This document shows positions 16,612-24,427 of a stretch of 64,000 bases of DNA, piece by piece. A program made the translations under genes and the position numbers. Location: positions 75,960 through 139,959 of the forward strand of contig JBCCMQ010000011.1 in assembly GCA_039026235.1 (NCBI GenBank), in the 5' to 3' direction. The notes beneath the pieces were generated by a model that was not told the DNA's origin, ran no database searches, and worked only from the letters and a program-made list of their open reading frames with translations. The number at the start of each line of letters is the position of its first letter. The stretch's first letter is position 1. Source of the stretch: JBCCMQ01 sp039026235. Lineage in GTDB: Bacteria; Pseudomonadota; Alphaproteobacteria; Rhodobacterales; Rhodobacteraceae.

Positions 16612-18234
16612 ATGAACGTGCTTTGGATCATGGTGGACCAGATGCGCTGGGATTACCTCAGCTGCTATGGCGCCAAACACATCGAGACACCGAACCTGGA
16701 CGCCCTTGCCGCCCGGGGCATGCGTTTTAATCGGGCCTACGTGCAATCTCCGATCTGCGGGCCCAGTCGCATGAGCTTTTACACCGGGCGCTACGTGCGC
16801 AGCCACGGCGCCACCTGGAACGGATTTCCGCTGAGCGTCGGCCAGCCGACCCTGGGCGATCATCTTCGCGGCGCCGGCGCGGACTGTGTGCTGGTGGGCA
16901 AGACCCATATGATCCCGGATCAGGCCGGAATGGCCCGCCTTGGGATCGATCCGCAAAGCCCTGCGGGCCAACGCCACAGCGAATGCGGCTTTGACGTCTT
17001 CGTGCGCGACGACGGCACGCATCATACGGATTACCCTGGCCGGAACGCGAAACCCCTGGACTACGATGGCTATCTCAGATCGCACGGTTTTGACGGCGAA
17101 AACCCGTGGGAGGAATGGGCAAACTCGGCCGAAGGCCCGGATGGGACCTTGCTGACCGGGTGGCTTTTGAAGAATGCCCATCTTCCAGCGCGTGTGCCGG
17201 AAGAGCACTCTGAGACGGCCTATCTGACCACGCGCGCGATCGAATTCATGGAGGGTGCCGGCGATAAGCCATGGCTTTGCCATCTGAGTTATATCAAGCC
17301 GCACTGGCCCTATATCGCGCCCGCCCCTTACAACGATATGTACTCTGCGGCTGATCTTCCGCCGGTCGTGCGTTCCAACGCTGAACGGGACAGTGATCAT
17401 CCGCTGATGCGTGCGTGGCGGGATACACGCATTTGTCAGAGCTTTTCCCGGGACGGCGTGCGGGACCGTGTCGGACCAGTTTACATGGGGCTGATCAAAC
17501 AGCTGGACGACCAGATGGGTCGGCTGTTTTCCTACCTCGAACACGCGGGGCGGATGCAGGACACGATGGTCGTTTTCTGCTCGGACCATGGCGACAACAT
17601 GGGCGACCATTGGCTTGGCGAGAAGGACCTTTTCTATGATTGCTCCGCCCGCATTCCACTGATCATCTACGACCCGCGCCCCGAGGCGGATGTGACCCGT
17701 GGCACAGCCACAGAGGCGCTTGTGGAAGGCATCGACCTGCCGGCCACTTTCATGGACTTCATGGGCGCGGCAGAGCAGCCTCATATCGTCGAAGGGCGCA
17801 GTTTGACCCCGCTGCTAAGTGGCAAATCAACGCCGTGGCGGCGTTACGCTTTCTCGGAATACGACTATGCAACACGCGATGCGCGCCGCGTCGTGGGTGT
17901 GCCTCAGGAAGACGCACGCCTGACCATGGTTTTTGACGGCCGCTGGAAATACATCCACGTCGAAGGCTTTGCGCCGCTTCTTTTCGATCTGGAGACAGAT
18001 CCTGACGAATTGGTTGACCGTGCATCAGACCACGAGTGCGCGGGCGAGATCAGCCGGCTTGCCGACGCCCATTTCGCGTGGACCCGTGCCCACCACAGCC
18101 GCATCACGCGCGCGCCCGAAGAGATCGAGCGGATGACGGACGCAAAAGAACCGCCGGGCATACTGATTGCCTATTGGGACGCCGCAGAGCTTGAGGCCGA
18201 TGGTCTTATCCTGCCAACGACTGCGGCGGGCTGA
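16612..18234 (+). CDS. Type I sulfatase (alkaline phosphatase superfamily)
   Basis: This 540-residue hydrolase begins with the strand MNVLWIMVDQMRWD, giving metal ligands Asp9 and Gln10. It carries the sulfatase signature CGPSR (Cys49-Arg53), where the cysteine is converted to formylglycine by a separate maturase. Further active-site residues are in HLSYIKPHWPY and FCSDHGDNMGDH. No signal peptide is seen, so it is probably cytoplasmic and acts on a substrate imported by the TRAP system just upstream. Some members of this branch are phosphonate monoester hydrolases or choline sulfatases, and the sequence does not decide between them. A GGGGGCGG stretch precedes the ATG. Confidence 0.88.
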   Translation: MNVLWIMVDQMRWDYLSCYGAKHIETPNLDALAARGMRFNRAYVQSPICGPSRMSFYTGRYVRSHGATWNGFPLSVGQPTLGDHLRGAGADCVLVGKTHMIPDQAGMARLGIDPQSPAGQRHSECGFDVFVRDDGTHHTDYPGRNAKPLDYDGYLRSHGFDGENPWEEWANSAEGPDGTLLTGWLLKNAHLPARVPEEHSETAYLTTRAIEFMEGAGDKPWLCHLSYIKPHWPYIAPAPYNDMYSAADLPPVVRSNAERDSDHPLMRAWRDTRICQSFSRDGVRDRVGPVYMGLIKQLDDQMGRLFSYLEHAGRMQDTMVVFCSDHGDNMGDHWLGEKDLFYDCSARIPLIIYDPRPEADVTRGTATEALVEGIDLPATFMDFMGAAEQPHIVEGRSLTPLLSGKSTPWRRYAFSEYDYATRDARRVVGVPQEDARLTMVFDGRWKYIHVEGFAPLLFDLETDPDELVDRASDHECAGEISRLADAHFAWTRAHHSRITRAPEEIERMTDAKEPPGILIAYWDAAELEADGLILPTTAAG

Positions 18235-18246
18235 ACGGGAACGGTC

Positions 18247-19155
18247 CTAACTCAGGTGCTCGCCAAAGAAGGCCAGCGTCCGGTCCCAGGCGAGCATCGC
18301 CGCCTCTTCATCGTAGCGCGGTGTCGTATCATTGTGAAAACCGTGGTTCACGTCCGGGTAGAAATGCACGCTGAATTCCTTTTGGTTTGCGCGCAGAGCG
18401 TCGGAATAGGCCTGCCAACCCGCATTTATCCGGTCATCCAACCCGGCGTAATGGATCATCAAAGGTGCCGCGATCGATGGGACGTCTTCCGCTGCCGGTT
18501 GGCGACCGTAGAAGGGTACCGATGCCGCCAGTTCCGGATATGTGACGGCCAATGCGTTGCAGACACCGCCGCCATAGCAGAAGCCGACCGCACCGACCTT
18601 ACCGGTGGAACCTGAATGATCGCGCAGAAATTCAAAGGCCGCAAAGAAGTCTTCCATTAGCTTGACGCGGTCGAGCTCGCGCTGCATTTCGCGCCCTTCT
18701 TCGTCGGTTCCAGGATAGCCACCCAGGGGCGTCAGACCATCCGGTCCAAACGCCAGATACCCGGCCTTGGCGGCGCGGCGCACCACATCTTCGATGTAGG
18801 GGTTCAGGCCACGGTTCTCGTGGACCACCAAGACCGCCGGCAATGTACCGGACGCGCCGGCGGGTTTTGCCATCAGTCCACGTATCGTTCCGTGGCCTTC
18901 GGCGCTTTCGTACTCTGCGACGGATGTCTCGATCGCCGGATCGTCCGGGTCCACCTGCTGCGCCCAAGCGTAGTTAGGCTGCAACTGTTCCAGGATCATC
19001 GCGCCGGTCACGCCGGCGGCCGCATAGCGCCCTGCCTGGCTGATAAATTCACGCTTTGAGATCTTACCGTGCACGTAGCCATCAAAGATCTCAAGGATAC
19101 GTTGATCAAAATCGCTGGCTTTCTTGCGCGTGGGAATTTGGGGGGACTTGTTCAT
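18247..19155 (-). CDS. Dienelactone hydrolase family protein with N-terminal extension
   Basis: The protein has 302 residues from the ATG at 19155, which has an AAGGAAGG ribosome-binding site; an in-frame start at 19230 is less likely. About 60 N-terminal residues (KISKREFISQAG, then a hydrophobic stretch to NYAWAQ) resemble a Tat-like or membrane-associated leader. An alpha/beta-hydrolase of the dienelactone hydrolase type follows. It has VVHENRGLNPYIEDV, the nucleophile Cys in GFCYGGG, an Asp in YAGLDDRI, and a His in NHGFHND. The family opens dienelactones or related esters. The gene is 170 bases downstream of the SDR gene and may have its own promoter. The use of Cys rather than Ser matches true dienelactone hydrolases. 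Confidence 0.87.
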   Translation of the reverse strand: MNKSPQIPTRKKASDFDQRILEIFDGYVHGKISKREFISQAGRYAAAGVTGAMILEQLQPNYAWAQQVDPDDPAIETSVAEYESAEGHGTIRGLMAKPAGASGTLPAVLVVHENRGLNPYIEDVVRRAAKAGYLAFGPDGLTPLGGYPGTDEEGREMQRELDRVKLMEDFFAAFEFLRDHSGSTGKVGAVGFCYGGGVCNALAVTYPELAASVPFYGRQPAAEDVPSIAAPLMIHYAGLDDRINAGWQAYSDALRANQKEFSVHFYPDVNHGFHNDTTPRYDEEAAMLAWDRTLAFFGEHLS

Positions 19156-19325
19156 GGCAATTGCCTTCCTTGTGCTGGAGCCGGTCCGCAACGGAAGCAT
19201 GCCAGATTTCAGCCGATTCGGGGCAATCAAGCGTGGCGCAAGCGCGCGCGCACACGTCGCTGCCTGATCGGCGCTATGATCTCAAGACGCCTGCCTTGTG
19301 CCATAGCAGCGATGGAATACCCGCT

Positions 19326-20108
19326 TCAGGCAGGCAGCAGCTTTTCCAGGGCGTCGGTGACGGACTTGGCTAGATTGTCGTCCAGTGCATCCTGATGGGG
19401 AGGTCCGAAACCGCCGGCGTCGTTGTCGTAGTAAAGCCCGCTTGCATCGGAAAAATCGGCATCCAAGGCGGCGCGGCGCAGGATCTCTGCGCCAATTGAT
19501 ATGTCATTGCCGGCAATTCCAAAGCCTTCCTTTACCATCTTTGTCGCCAGAAGCGATCCGGGATTGACCGAAACAACAAGGGGTCCGCGGCCCAGTTGAC
19601 CCGCCAGCACCCGCGACCACATGGTTATGGCCAGCTTGCTTTGCGCATAGGCTTCCATGTCCGCCATCGGTGCCCCGGCAGCCATCGCGGCAAGCTGGAC
19701 GGGCGCCTGCGCCGCCGACGATAGATTTATGATCCGGCCGTCTTCGGGGATGATCGGCAAGAGCCGCCGCGCCAACAGAAAGGGTGCGAGCGTATTGACC
19801 ACAAAACGGATATCGAGACCGCTTTGCGTCTTGGTCTCGGATGCCTTTAGCACGCCGGCGTTGTTTATCAGGACGTCCAGGCGGTTGTGCCGGCTTGTGA
19901 TGTCGTCGGCCATGGCGGCGACAGCGTTGAGGTCCGCCAAATCGGCCGAAACCACCTCATTGTCTCCGCCTATGGCTTCGGCGGCGGATGCCAGTTTGGC
20001 CGCATTTCGACCATGCAGAAGAACCTTGTGGCCCTCTGCTGCCAAGAGCTTGGCGGCCTCTAGCCCAATGCCATCCGTGGCTCCGGTAAGCAGGATAGTC
20101 TTCTTCAC
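19326..20108 (-). CDS. Short-chain dehydrogenase/reductase
   Basis: This 260-residue Rossmann-fold oxidoreductase starts with GTG at 20108 behind an AAGGAACC site. The cofactor motif is TGATDGIG (residues 8-15). NNAGV is in place, the catalytic serine is in INLSSAAQ, and the Tyr-Lys pair is in YAQSK. An arginine in LLHGRNAAKL after the second strand favours NADP(H). The divergent C-terminus gives no substrate clue. It lies 11 bases after the luciferase-like oxidoreductase gene, so the two are cotranscribed. Confidence 0.88.
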   Translation of the reverse strand: MKKTILLTGATDGIGLEAAKLLAAEGHKVLLHGRNAAKLASAAEAIGGDNEVVSADLADLNAVAAMADDITSRHNRLDVLINNAGVLKASETKTQSGLDIRFVVNTLAPFLLARRLLPIIPEDGRIINLSSAAQAPVQLAAMAAGAPMADMEAYAQSKLAITMWSRVLAGQLGRGPLVVSVNPGSLLATKMVKEGFGIAGNDISIGAEILRRAALDADFSDASGLYYDNDAGGFGPPHQDALDDNLAKSVTDALEKLLPA

Positions 20109-20119
20109 GATCAGGTTCC

Positions 20120-21085
20120 TTAGGAATGGAAAACGGGCAGGACGTCGGCCGCGAGTCGGCGCATGACATCCTTGGGCGGCAGGCTGCTGAAACGCAAATT
20201 GAGCGCGACGTGGTTCACCCCAATTGTCTGCAAAGCGGTAAGATAGCGGTGGAGATAGCGCACACCTGACTGAAATCCCAGATGAATTGGACGGGGATCC
20301 GCATCGGGATCTGCCAGAAGATCGATGTAGAGGGACTGCACCACCGGCTTGTCGGGCCCGCCTTCGGCGGCAATCCTGTTCCTGTAGGCGGCAATGAGCG
20401 CTCCCTGCGTTTCAGCATTGCGTGGATACGTGATCCAACCGTCGCCATGGCGCGCAACCCAGTCCGGGCTCTGCTGGCTGCCACCGGTTATCAGAAGCGG
20501 AAGCCGCGCGCCGCTGGGCTTCGGCAGCATGTCCATGTGATGCGGTCTGCCAAATGCGTTGTCAAAGGCCGCAAAGGGTTCGGCCGCGCGCCTGATATAG
20601 TCGAAACTGTCACGAAAGCGGCGACCTCGATCCTCGAAGGGCACGTTCATGGCAGGGTATTCGTCAGGCCGGTCCCCGGACGCGACACCCAAAAGAAGCC
20701 GCCCGCCGGATAGAACATCCACGCTGGCGGCTGCCTTGGCAACATGGGCAGGATGTCGAAGCGGCAAGATCACACTGGCGACCCCAAGCGCGATGCGTTC
20801 GGTCCGCGCCGCCAAAAACCCAAGATAGACGAACGGGTCATAGACATGACCCGCATCCCCGAACGACGGCACGTTGAAAGGAACGTCCCGCAACCAGAGG
20901 GCCGAAAACCCGAGGTCCTCGGCCAGCACGGCCATTTCGGCATGGTCGGCCATGGACGGAACCGGACTGTCAGAGTAGGCCTCGATCGGCACAGTCAGTC
21001 CCAGGCTCAGCCGCCCTGGCTGAAGGACATCGCCGTAAGCGCGGTTTATGTCGGCAAAACGTGCAACGGCGGTGATCTCAGACAT
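20120..21085 (-). CDS. Luciferase-like (LLM) class flavin-dependent oxidoreductase
   Basis: This 321-residue TIM-barrel flavoprotein has LLM-family patterns: LAEDLGFSALWLRDVPF, FVYLGFLAARTERIALGVASVILPLRHPAHVAKAAASVD (conserved HPAH), LSGGRLLLGVASGDRPDEYPA, and LLITGGSQQSPDWVARHGDGW. Members use reduced flavin for monooxygenation or hydride transfer. The gene follows the DUF1330 gene by about 30 bases and precedes the SDR. A LysR regulator is divergent from the set. Substrate is unknown; flavin monooxygenase activity would require a reductase that is not encoded next to it. Confidence 0.87.
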   Translation of the reverse strand: MSEITAVARFADINRAYGDVLQPGRLSLGLTVPIEAYSDSPVPSMADHAEMAVLAEDLGFSALWLRDVPFNVPSFGDAGHVYDPFVYLGFLAARTERIALGVASVILPLRHPAHVAKAAASVDVLSGGRLLLGVASGDRPDEYPAMNVPFEDRGRRFRDSFDYIRRAAEPFAAFDNAFGRPHHMDMLPKPSGARLPLLITGGSQQSPDWVARHGDGWITYPRNAETQGALIAAYRNRIAAEGGPDKPVVQSLYIDLLADPDADPRPIHLGFQSGVRYLHRYLTALQTIGVNHVALNLRFSSLPPKDVMRRLAADVLPVFHS

Positions 21086-21117
21086 GGGTCGGCTCTCACA
21101 TGCAGCGGTCGATGGTG

Positions 21118-21420
21118 TCAGGCCAGATCGTCCTTGGCTTCTACGATGAAATGAAAGCTCTCGGATCCGGCGGTCCGGGCCTCAAGGTGCGGCAGGTAGT
21201 CGGGATCAGACATGAAACTGAGCGCCGCGTCGCGGGACGGCCATTCAAGTAGGATCCGCAAGGCGGCTGGCTGATCGGATCCCTCAACCTGTTCGTGGCT
21301 TGCCGTGCGCGCCAGATACTTGCCGCCGTGCTTGGCGACCAACGCGTTGGCAGCGGGCAGATACCCGGCAATCCAGTCTTCGGATTTTGGCGTCACGGCG
21401 AGAATGGAATAATGGGTCAT
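21118..21420 (-). CDS. DUF1330 small protein
   Basis: This 100-residue protein has a ferredoxin-like dimeric alpha/beta-barrel pattern: MTHYSILAVTP, a helix through YLPAANALVAKHGGKYLAR, the strand around LRILLEWPSRDAALSF, and SDPDYLPHLEARTAGSESFHFIVEA at the end. DUF1330 proteins are small cytoplasmic proteins of unknown reaction, often found beside monooxygenases. It is the promoter-proximal gene of the minus-strand set, opposite the LysR gene, from which it is separated by about 120 AT-rich bases. Confidence 0.82.
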   Translation of the reverse strand: MTHYSILAVTPKSEDWIAGYLPAANALVAKHGGKYLARTASHEQVEGSDQPAALRILLEWPSRDAALSFMSDPDYLPHLEARTAGSESFHFIVEAKDDLA

Positions 21421-21541
21421 GGAGGCCTCTTAAGTGTACGATGGGCCTTCTGGCCCCGTTTCACAGACCTAAATATTAGATTGTAATTTCAATATAAATG
21501 CCGGATTTTGGACTTCATAATTCTGTTTTCGAGCATAATAG
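21421..21541. promoter_or_regulatory. Divergent intergenic region between DUF1330 set and LysR gene
   Basis: About 120 bases lie between the two divergent starts. The half next to the LysR gene is strongly AT-rich (from about 21471 to 21541). Stretches such as ATTAGATTGTAAT are compatible with T-N11-A LysR binding, but several overlapping matches exist in this AT-rich DNA and no single operator stands out. No clear ribosome-binding site precedes the LysR ATG. Confidence 0.4.
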
Positions 21542-22450
21542 ATGGATACAGACAATCTACGCCTTTTCGTACTTGCGGCCGATAAACTGAATATAAGCGC
21601 GGCGGGAAAGACCCTCGGTCTGGCGCCGGCCGTGGCCAGCGCAAGATTGGCAAAGCTAGAGCGCGAAATGGGCGCGGATCTTTTGCACAGGACCACACGC
21701 AAGGTGTCGCTTTCCATCGAAGGCGCAGAGTTTCTGCCCTTCGCCCGCGAAATTCTGGAACAGGAAAACGCCGCGCGCGCCGCCCTTGGGATCGGCACCG
21801 CGACCCCAAGCGGTGTATTGCGCTTTGCCGCGCCCAGCAGTTTCGCACAGCTTTACATCGCACCAATCGTGCCGGAGTTTCTGCGCGCCTATCCCACAAT
21901 TAACCTTGATCTGCGACTGTCCGATGCCCCGTTCGACCCAATCGAGGGCAGCTTTGACCTGTCTCTCCGGAATGCGGCGATTGAAGATACCAGTCTGAAG
22001 GGCCGCAAGCTTGCTGATGATACGCGCATCCTTTGCGCGGCGCCGTCATATCTGGCCGACCATGGAACACCTCAGACTGTCGAGGATCTGGACCGGCACA
22101 GTCTGGTGGCGTTTCGCGAAAAGACGGCAAAAAGACTGATTGGGCGGCAGGGTGAGACCGGAAGCTTTGATGCAAGAAATGCCTTGGGTCGCCTGACCGT
22201 AGACGATGGATTGAGCCAAAGACTGGCCACGCGCGCCGGTGCCGGAATTTCGGTCAATTCGCTCTGGAGCGTGCATGAAGATCTGTGCAGCGGCGCTCTG
22301 GTCCGGGTTCTGCCGGACTACCAAGTCGAAGACCGGGCGGCGCTTTGGCTGGTCTACCCGAAAAGCAATGTGCTGTCGCCGAAGGTCCGGGTCTTCATCG
22401 ACTTTCTCTTAGAGAAAATCGGCCGCGCGCCGCCATGGCTTGGAACCTGA
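21542..22450 (+). CDS. LysR-family transcriptional regulator
   Basis: This 302-residue regulator has an N-terminal winged helix-turn-helix (residues 1-60) with MDTDNLRLFVLAADKLNISAAGKTLGLAPAVASARLAKLE, and an effector domain of the periplasmic-binding-protein type (about 90-295), including LRFAAPSSFAQLYIAP. It resembles the DsdC/LeuO-like 'CrgA' branch rather than CatR-type regulators, but this is a weak impression. It is divergent from the DUF1330-LLM-SDR genes and likely controls them. The gene after it on the other strand is the TRAP system 3 large permease, with convergent ends. Confidence 0.9.
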   Translation: MDTDNLRLFVLAADKLNISAAGKTLGLAPAVASARLAKLEREMGADLLHRTTRKVSLSIEGAEFLPFAREILEQENAARAALGIGTATPSGVLRFAAPSSFAQLYIAPIVPEFLRAYPTINLDLRLSDAPFDPIEGSFDLSLRNAAIEDTSLKGRKLADDTRILCAAPSYLADHGTPQTVEDLDRHSLVAFREKTAKRLIGRQGETGSFDARNALGRLTVDDGLSQRLATRAGAGISVNSLWSVHEDLCSGALVRVLPDYQVEDRAALWLVYPKSNVLSPKVRVFIDFLLEKIGRAPPWLGT

Positions 22451-22496
22451 GGTGAGCCCGTGATCGACAAATGCCTTTGAGCATACATCGACCCAC

Positions 22497-23807
22497 TCAG
22501 CCGGGCCCGGCTCTCAGGTTATCCGGCAACCACGTGGCCAGTTCCGGGAACGCTATAAGCACGAAAACCATCAGGACCATGATCAGAAACATGGGGATCG
22601 CTGCCCGGGCGATGAAGCCCATCTCGTGCCCGGTCATGCCCTGAAGAACGAAAAGGTTGAAACCAATGGGCGGCGTTATCTGGGCCATCTCGACCACGAC
22701 CACGATAAAAATTCCAAACCAGATCAGATCAATCCCGGCCTGCCGGATCATCGGCTCGACCACGGCCATGGTAAGCACCACCGATGATATCCCGTCCAGA
22801 AAACAGCCGAGGATGATGTAGAAGACCAGAAGGACCATCAGCAGTTCAAAGCGTGACAGTTCCCATTGTGCGATCAGATCGGCCAGCGCCCGGGGCAGCC
22901 CGGTAAAGCCCATGCTGAGCGACAAGAAAGCGGCGCCCGCGAGAATAAGTGCAATCATCGCACTGGTGCGCGTGGCCCCCATCAGGCTTTCGCTGAACGT
23001 GTTCCAGTTCAGTGATCCCTGTCCGGCGGCAAGGAGCAATCCGCCGATCACTCCAAAGGCTGCGGCCTCGGTCGCGGTTGCGTATCCAAGATACATGGAC
23101 CCGATGACAACCGTGATAAGCAGGATCACCGGGATCAGAAACCGTGAGTTATTAAGCTTTTCGCCAAAGCTCATTGCAGGTTCAGGATTGGGCTGCCATG
23201 TCGATGACACGCGAGAATAGATGGCAACATAGGCCATGAACATACTCGCCAGGACGAGGCCCGGCAGAATACCCGCAAAGAAGAGTTTTGTGATGCTCTC
23301 ATTGATCGTCACACCGTAGACGATCAGCGTCAAAGAAGGCGGGATCATCAGACCAAGGGTGGCCGCACCTGCAAGCGTCCCGATTACCATGGGTTCGGGA
23401 TAAGAGCGTTTGCGCAACTCGGGGATAGACATCTTGCCGACGGTTGTCAGGGTGGCCGCCGAAGATCCGGAAACAGCCGCGAAAACCGTGCAGCCCACGA
23501 TGTTGGTATGCACGAGACCCCCGGGAAGACCAGCCATCCAAGGGCTCAGTCCGCGGAACATGTCCTCGGACAATCGGGTCCTGTAAAGGATCTCTCCCAT
23601 CCAAATAAACAGCGGCAACGCCGTCAGGGTCCAACTGGACGAAGACGACCAGATCGTCGTCAGCATTGTGTCGCCTACGGGGCGCGTGGTGAAAAGCTCC
23701 ATCCCCACCCAGGCAACACCCAAGAGCGCGAGACCCACCCAGACACCCGTGCCGAGCAGAAGGAAAAGGACGAAGAGGAACAGGATAATGGCGTAAAGTT
23801 CTTCCAT
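22497..23807 (-). CDS. TRAP transporter large permease, DctM type (system 3)
   Basis: The protein has 436 residues from the ATG at 23807, which has a GGGGGAA ribosome-binding site; the in-frame start at 23870 lies within the small permease gene. It shows DctM signatures AAVSGSSAATLTTVGKMSIPEL, GTLAGAATLGLMIPPSLTLIVYG and VEMAQITPPIGFNLFVLQG, with about a dozen membrane segments. A perfect palindrome AGCCGGGCCCGGCT (22499-22512) begins two bases into the stop codon and covers the last codons, without a T tract. The gene is the last of the system 3 operon and ends convergent with the LysR gene. Confidence 0.93.
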   Translation of the reverse strand: MEELYAIILFLFVLFLLLGTGVWVGLALLGVAWVGMELFTTRPVGDTMLTTIWSSSSSWTLTALPLFIWMGEILYRTRLSEDMFRGLSPWMAGLPGGLVHTNIVGCTVFAAVSGSSAATLTTVGKMSIPELRKRSYPEPMVIGTLAGAATLGLMIPPSLTLIVYGVTINESITKLFFAGILPGLVLASMFMAYVAIYSRVSSTWQPNPEPAMSFGEKLNNSRFLIPVILLITVVIGSMYLGYATATEAAAFGVIGGLLLAAGQGSLNWNTFSESLMGATRTSAMIALILAGAAFLSLSMGFTGLPRALADLIAQWELSRFELLMVLLVFYIILGCFLDGISSVVLTMAVVEPMIRQAGIDLIWFGIFIVVVVEMAQITPPIGFNLFVLQGMTGHEMGFIARAAIPMFLIMVLMVFVLIAFPELATWLPDNLRAGPG

Positions 23808-23811
23808 GGAT

Positions 23812-24339
23812 CTATTCCCCCAGACCGACTGAATCGGTCTTGATGCGGTGATCGCCCGTGGACAGAACATGTATCAATTGGTCCGTCAGCGCGATTGCCA
23901 GAATGGTGGCTCCGATCAGCATGCCCGACTGCGGGATCCACAACAGCATCTTGTCCTGGCCCTGGCTGATATCGCCAAAATCGTAGCTGAATTTCACAAA
24001 CCGCCATGCGTAGTACACGAAGTACCAGCCAAGCGCGGTTGCCACGGCAAAACACCAAGTCTCGATAACACGCTTCACACCCGGGCGGACGGCATTCAGC
24101 AGGATCGAGACGCGAATATGCGCGCCACGGTTAAGCGCGTGGGCGAACGCAAGAAATGAGGCAGAGGCCATGAAGTAGCCGGCGTATTCTGGTGCGCCGG
24201 GAAAAACCTCTCCGGTCCAGCGCGCCAGCATTTGCACGATAATTAGTCCCAGAATGGCAATGAGGCACATGGCTGCCAGAACGCCGGCCCCGAAGTAAAG
24301 CCCGTCAAGAACGGACCGGAGGCCCTTTAGGATCGTCAT
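23812..24339 (-). CDS. TRAP transporter small permease, DctQ type (system 3)
   Basis: The protein has 175 residues from the ATG at 24339, with a GGAGAA site; the longer frame to 24387 would add 16 residues through the hairpin leader and is less likely. Four hydrophobic segments are present, with the DctQ-like ARWTGEVFPGAPEYAGYFMA after the first. The stop is four bases before the large permease ATG. It is separated from the binding-protein gene by about 90 bases containing a strong stem-loop, so its level is probably lower than that of the binding protein. Confidence 0.89.
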   Translation of the reverse strand: MTILKGLRSVLDGLYFGAGVLAAMCLIAILGLIIVQMLARWTGEVFPGAPEYAGYFMASASFLAFAHALNRGAHIRVSILLNAVRPGVKRVIETWCFAVATALGWYFVYYAWRFVKFSYDFGDISQGQDKMLLWIPQSGMLIGATILAIALTDQLIHVLSTGDHRIKTDSVGLGE

Positions 24340-24400
24340 GTGTGTTCTCCGCCCGGCAATGGCGCGCCGCGTCTGCGCGCCTGCCACTTGTCAAGGAAAA

Positions 24401-24421
24401 GCGGGTGCCAATGGCACCCGC
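24401..24421 (-). terminator. Stem-loop with short T run between binding-protein and permease genes (attenuator-like)
   Basis: On the minus strand a perfect 9-bp stem (GCGGGTGCC / GGCACCCGC) with a 3-base loop is followed directly by TTTTCC. It starts seven bases after the stop codon of the system 3 binding-protein gene and lies before the small permease gene. Its form is that of a weak intrinsic terminator or a 3' stabilising hairpin. It would give much more binding protein than permease, a common need in binding-protein-dependent importers. Confidence 0.75.
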
Positions 24422-24427
24422 AAGCTT

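Noticed and set aside
16582..17784. 400-codon minus-strand open frame opposite the sulfatase
   Set aside because: It lies fully within the sulfatase gene on the other strand, has no recognisable domain, and its His/Arg-rich composition is that of an antisense reading of GC-rich coding DNA.
22499..22512. AGCCGGGCCCGGCT as a terminator between DctM (system 3) and LysR genes
   Set aside because: The palindrome is perfect but overlaps the stop codon and has no T tract on either side, so it may only reflect Gly/Pro codons.
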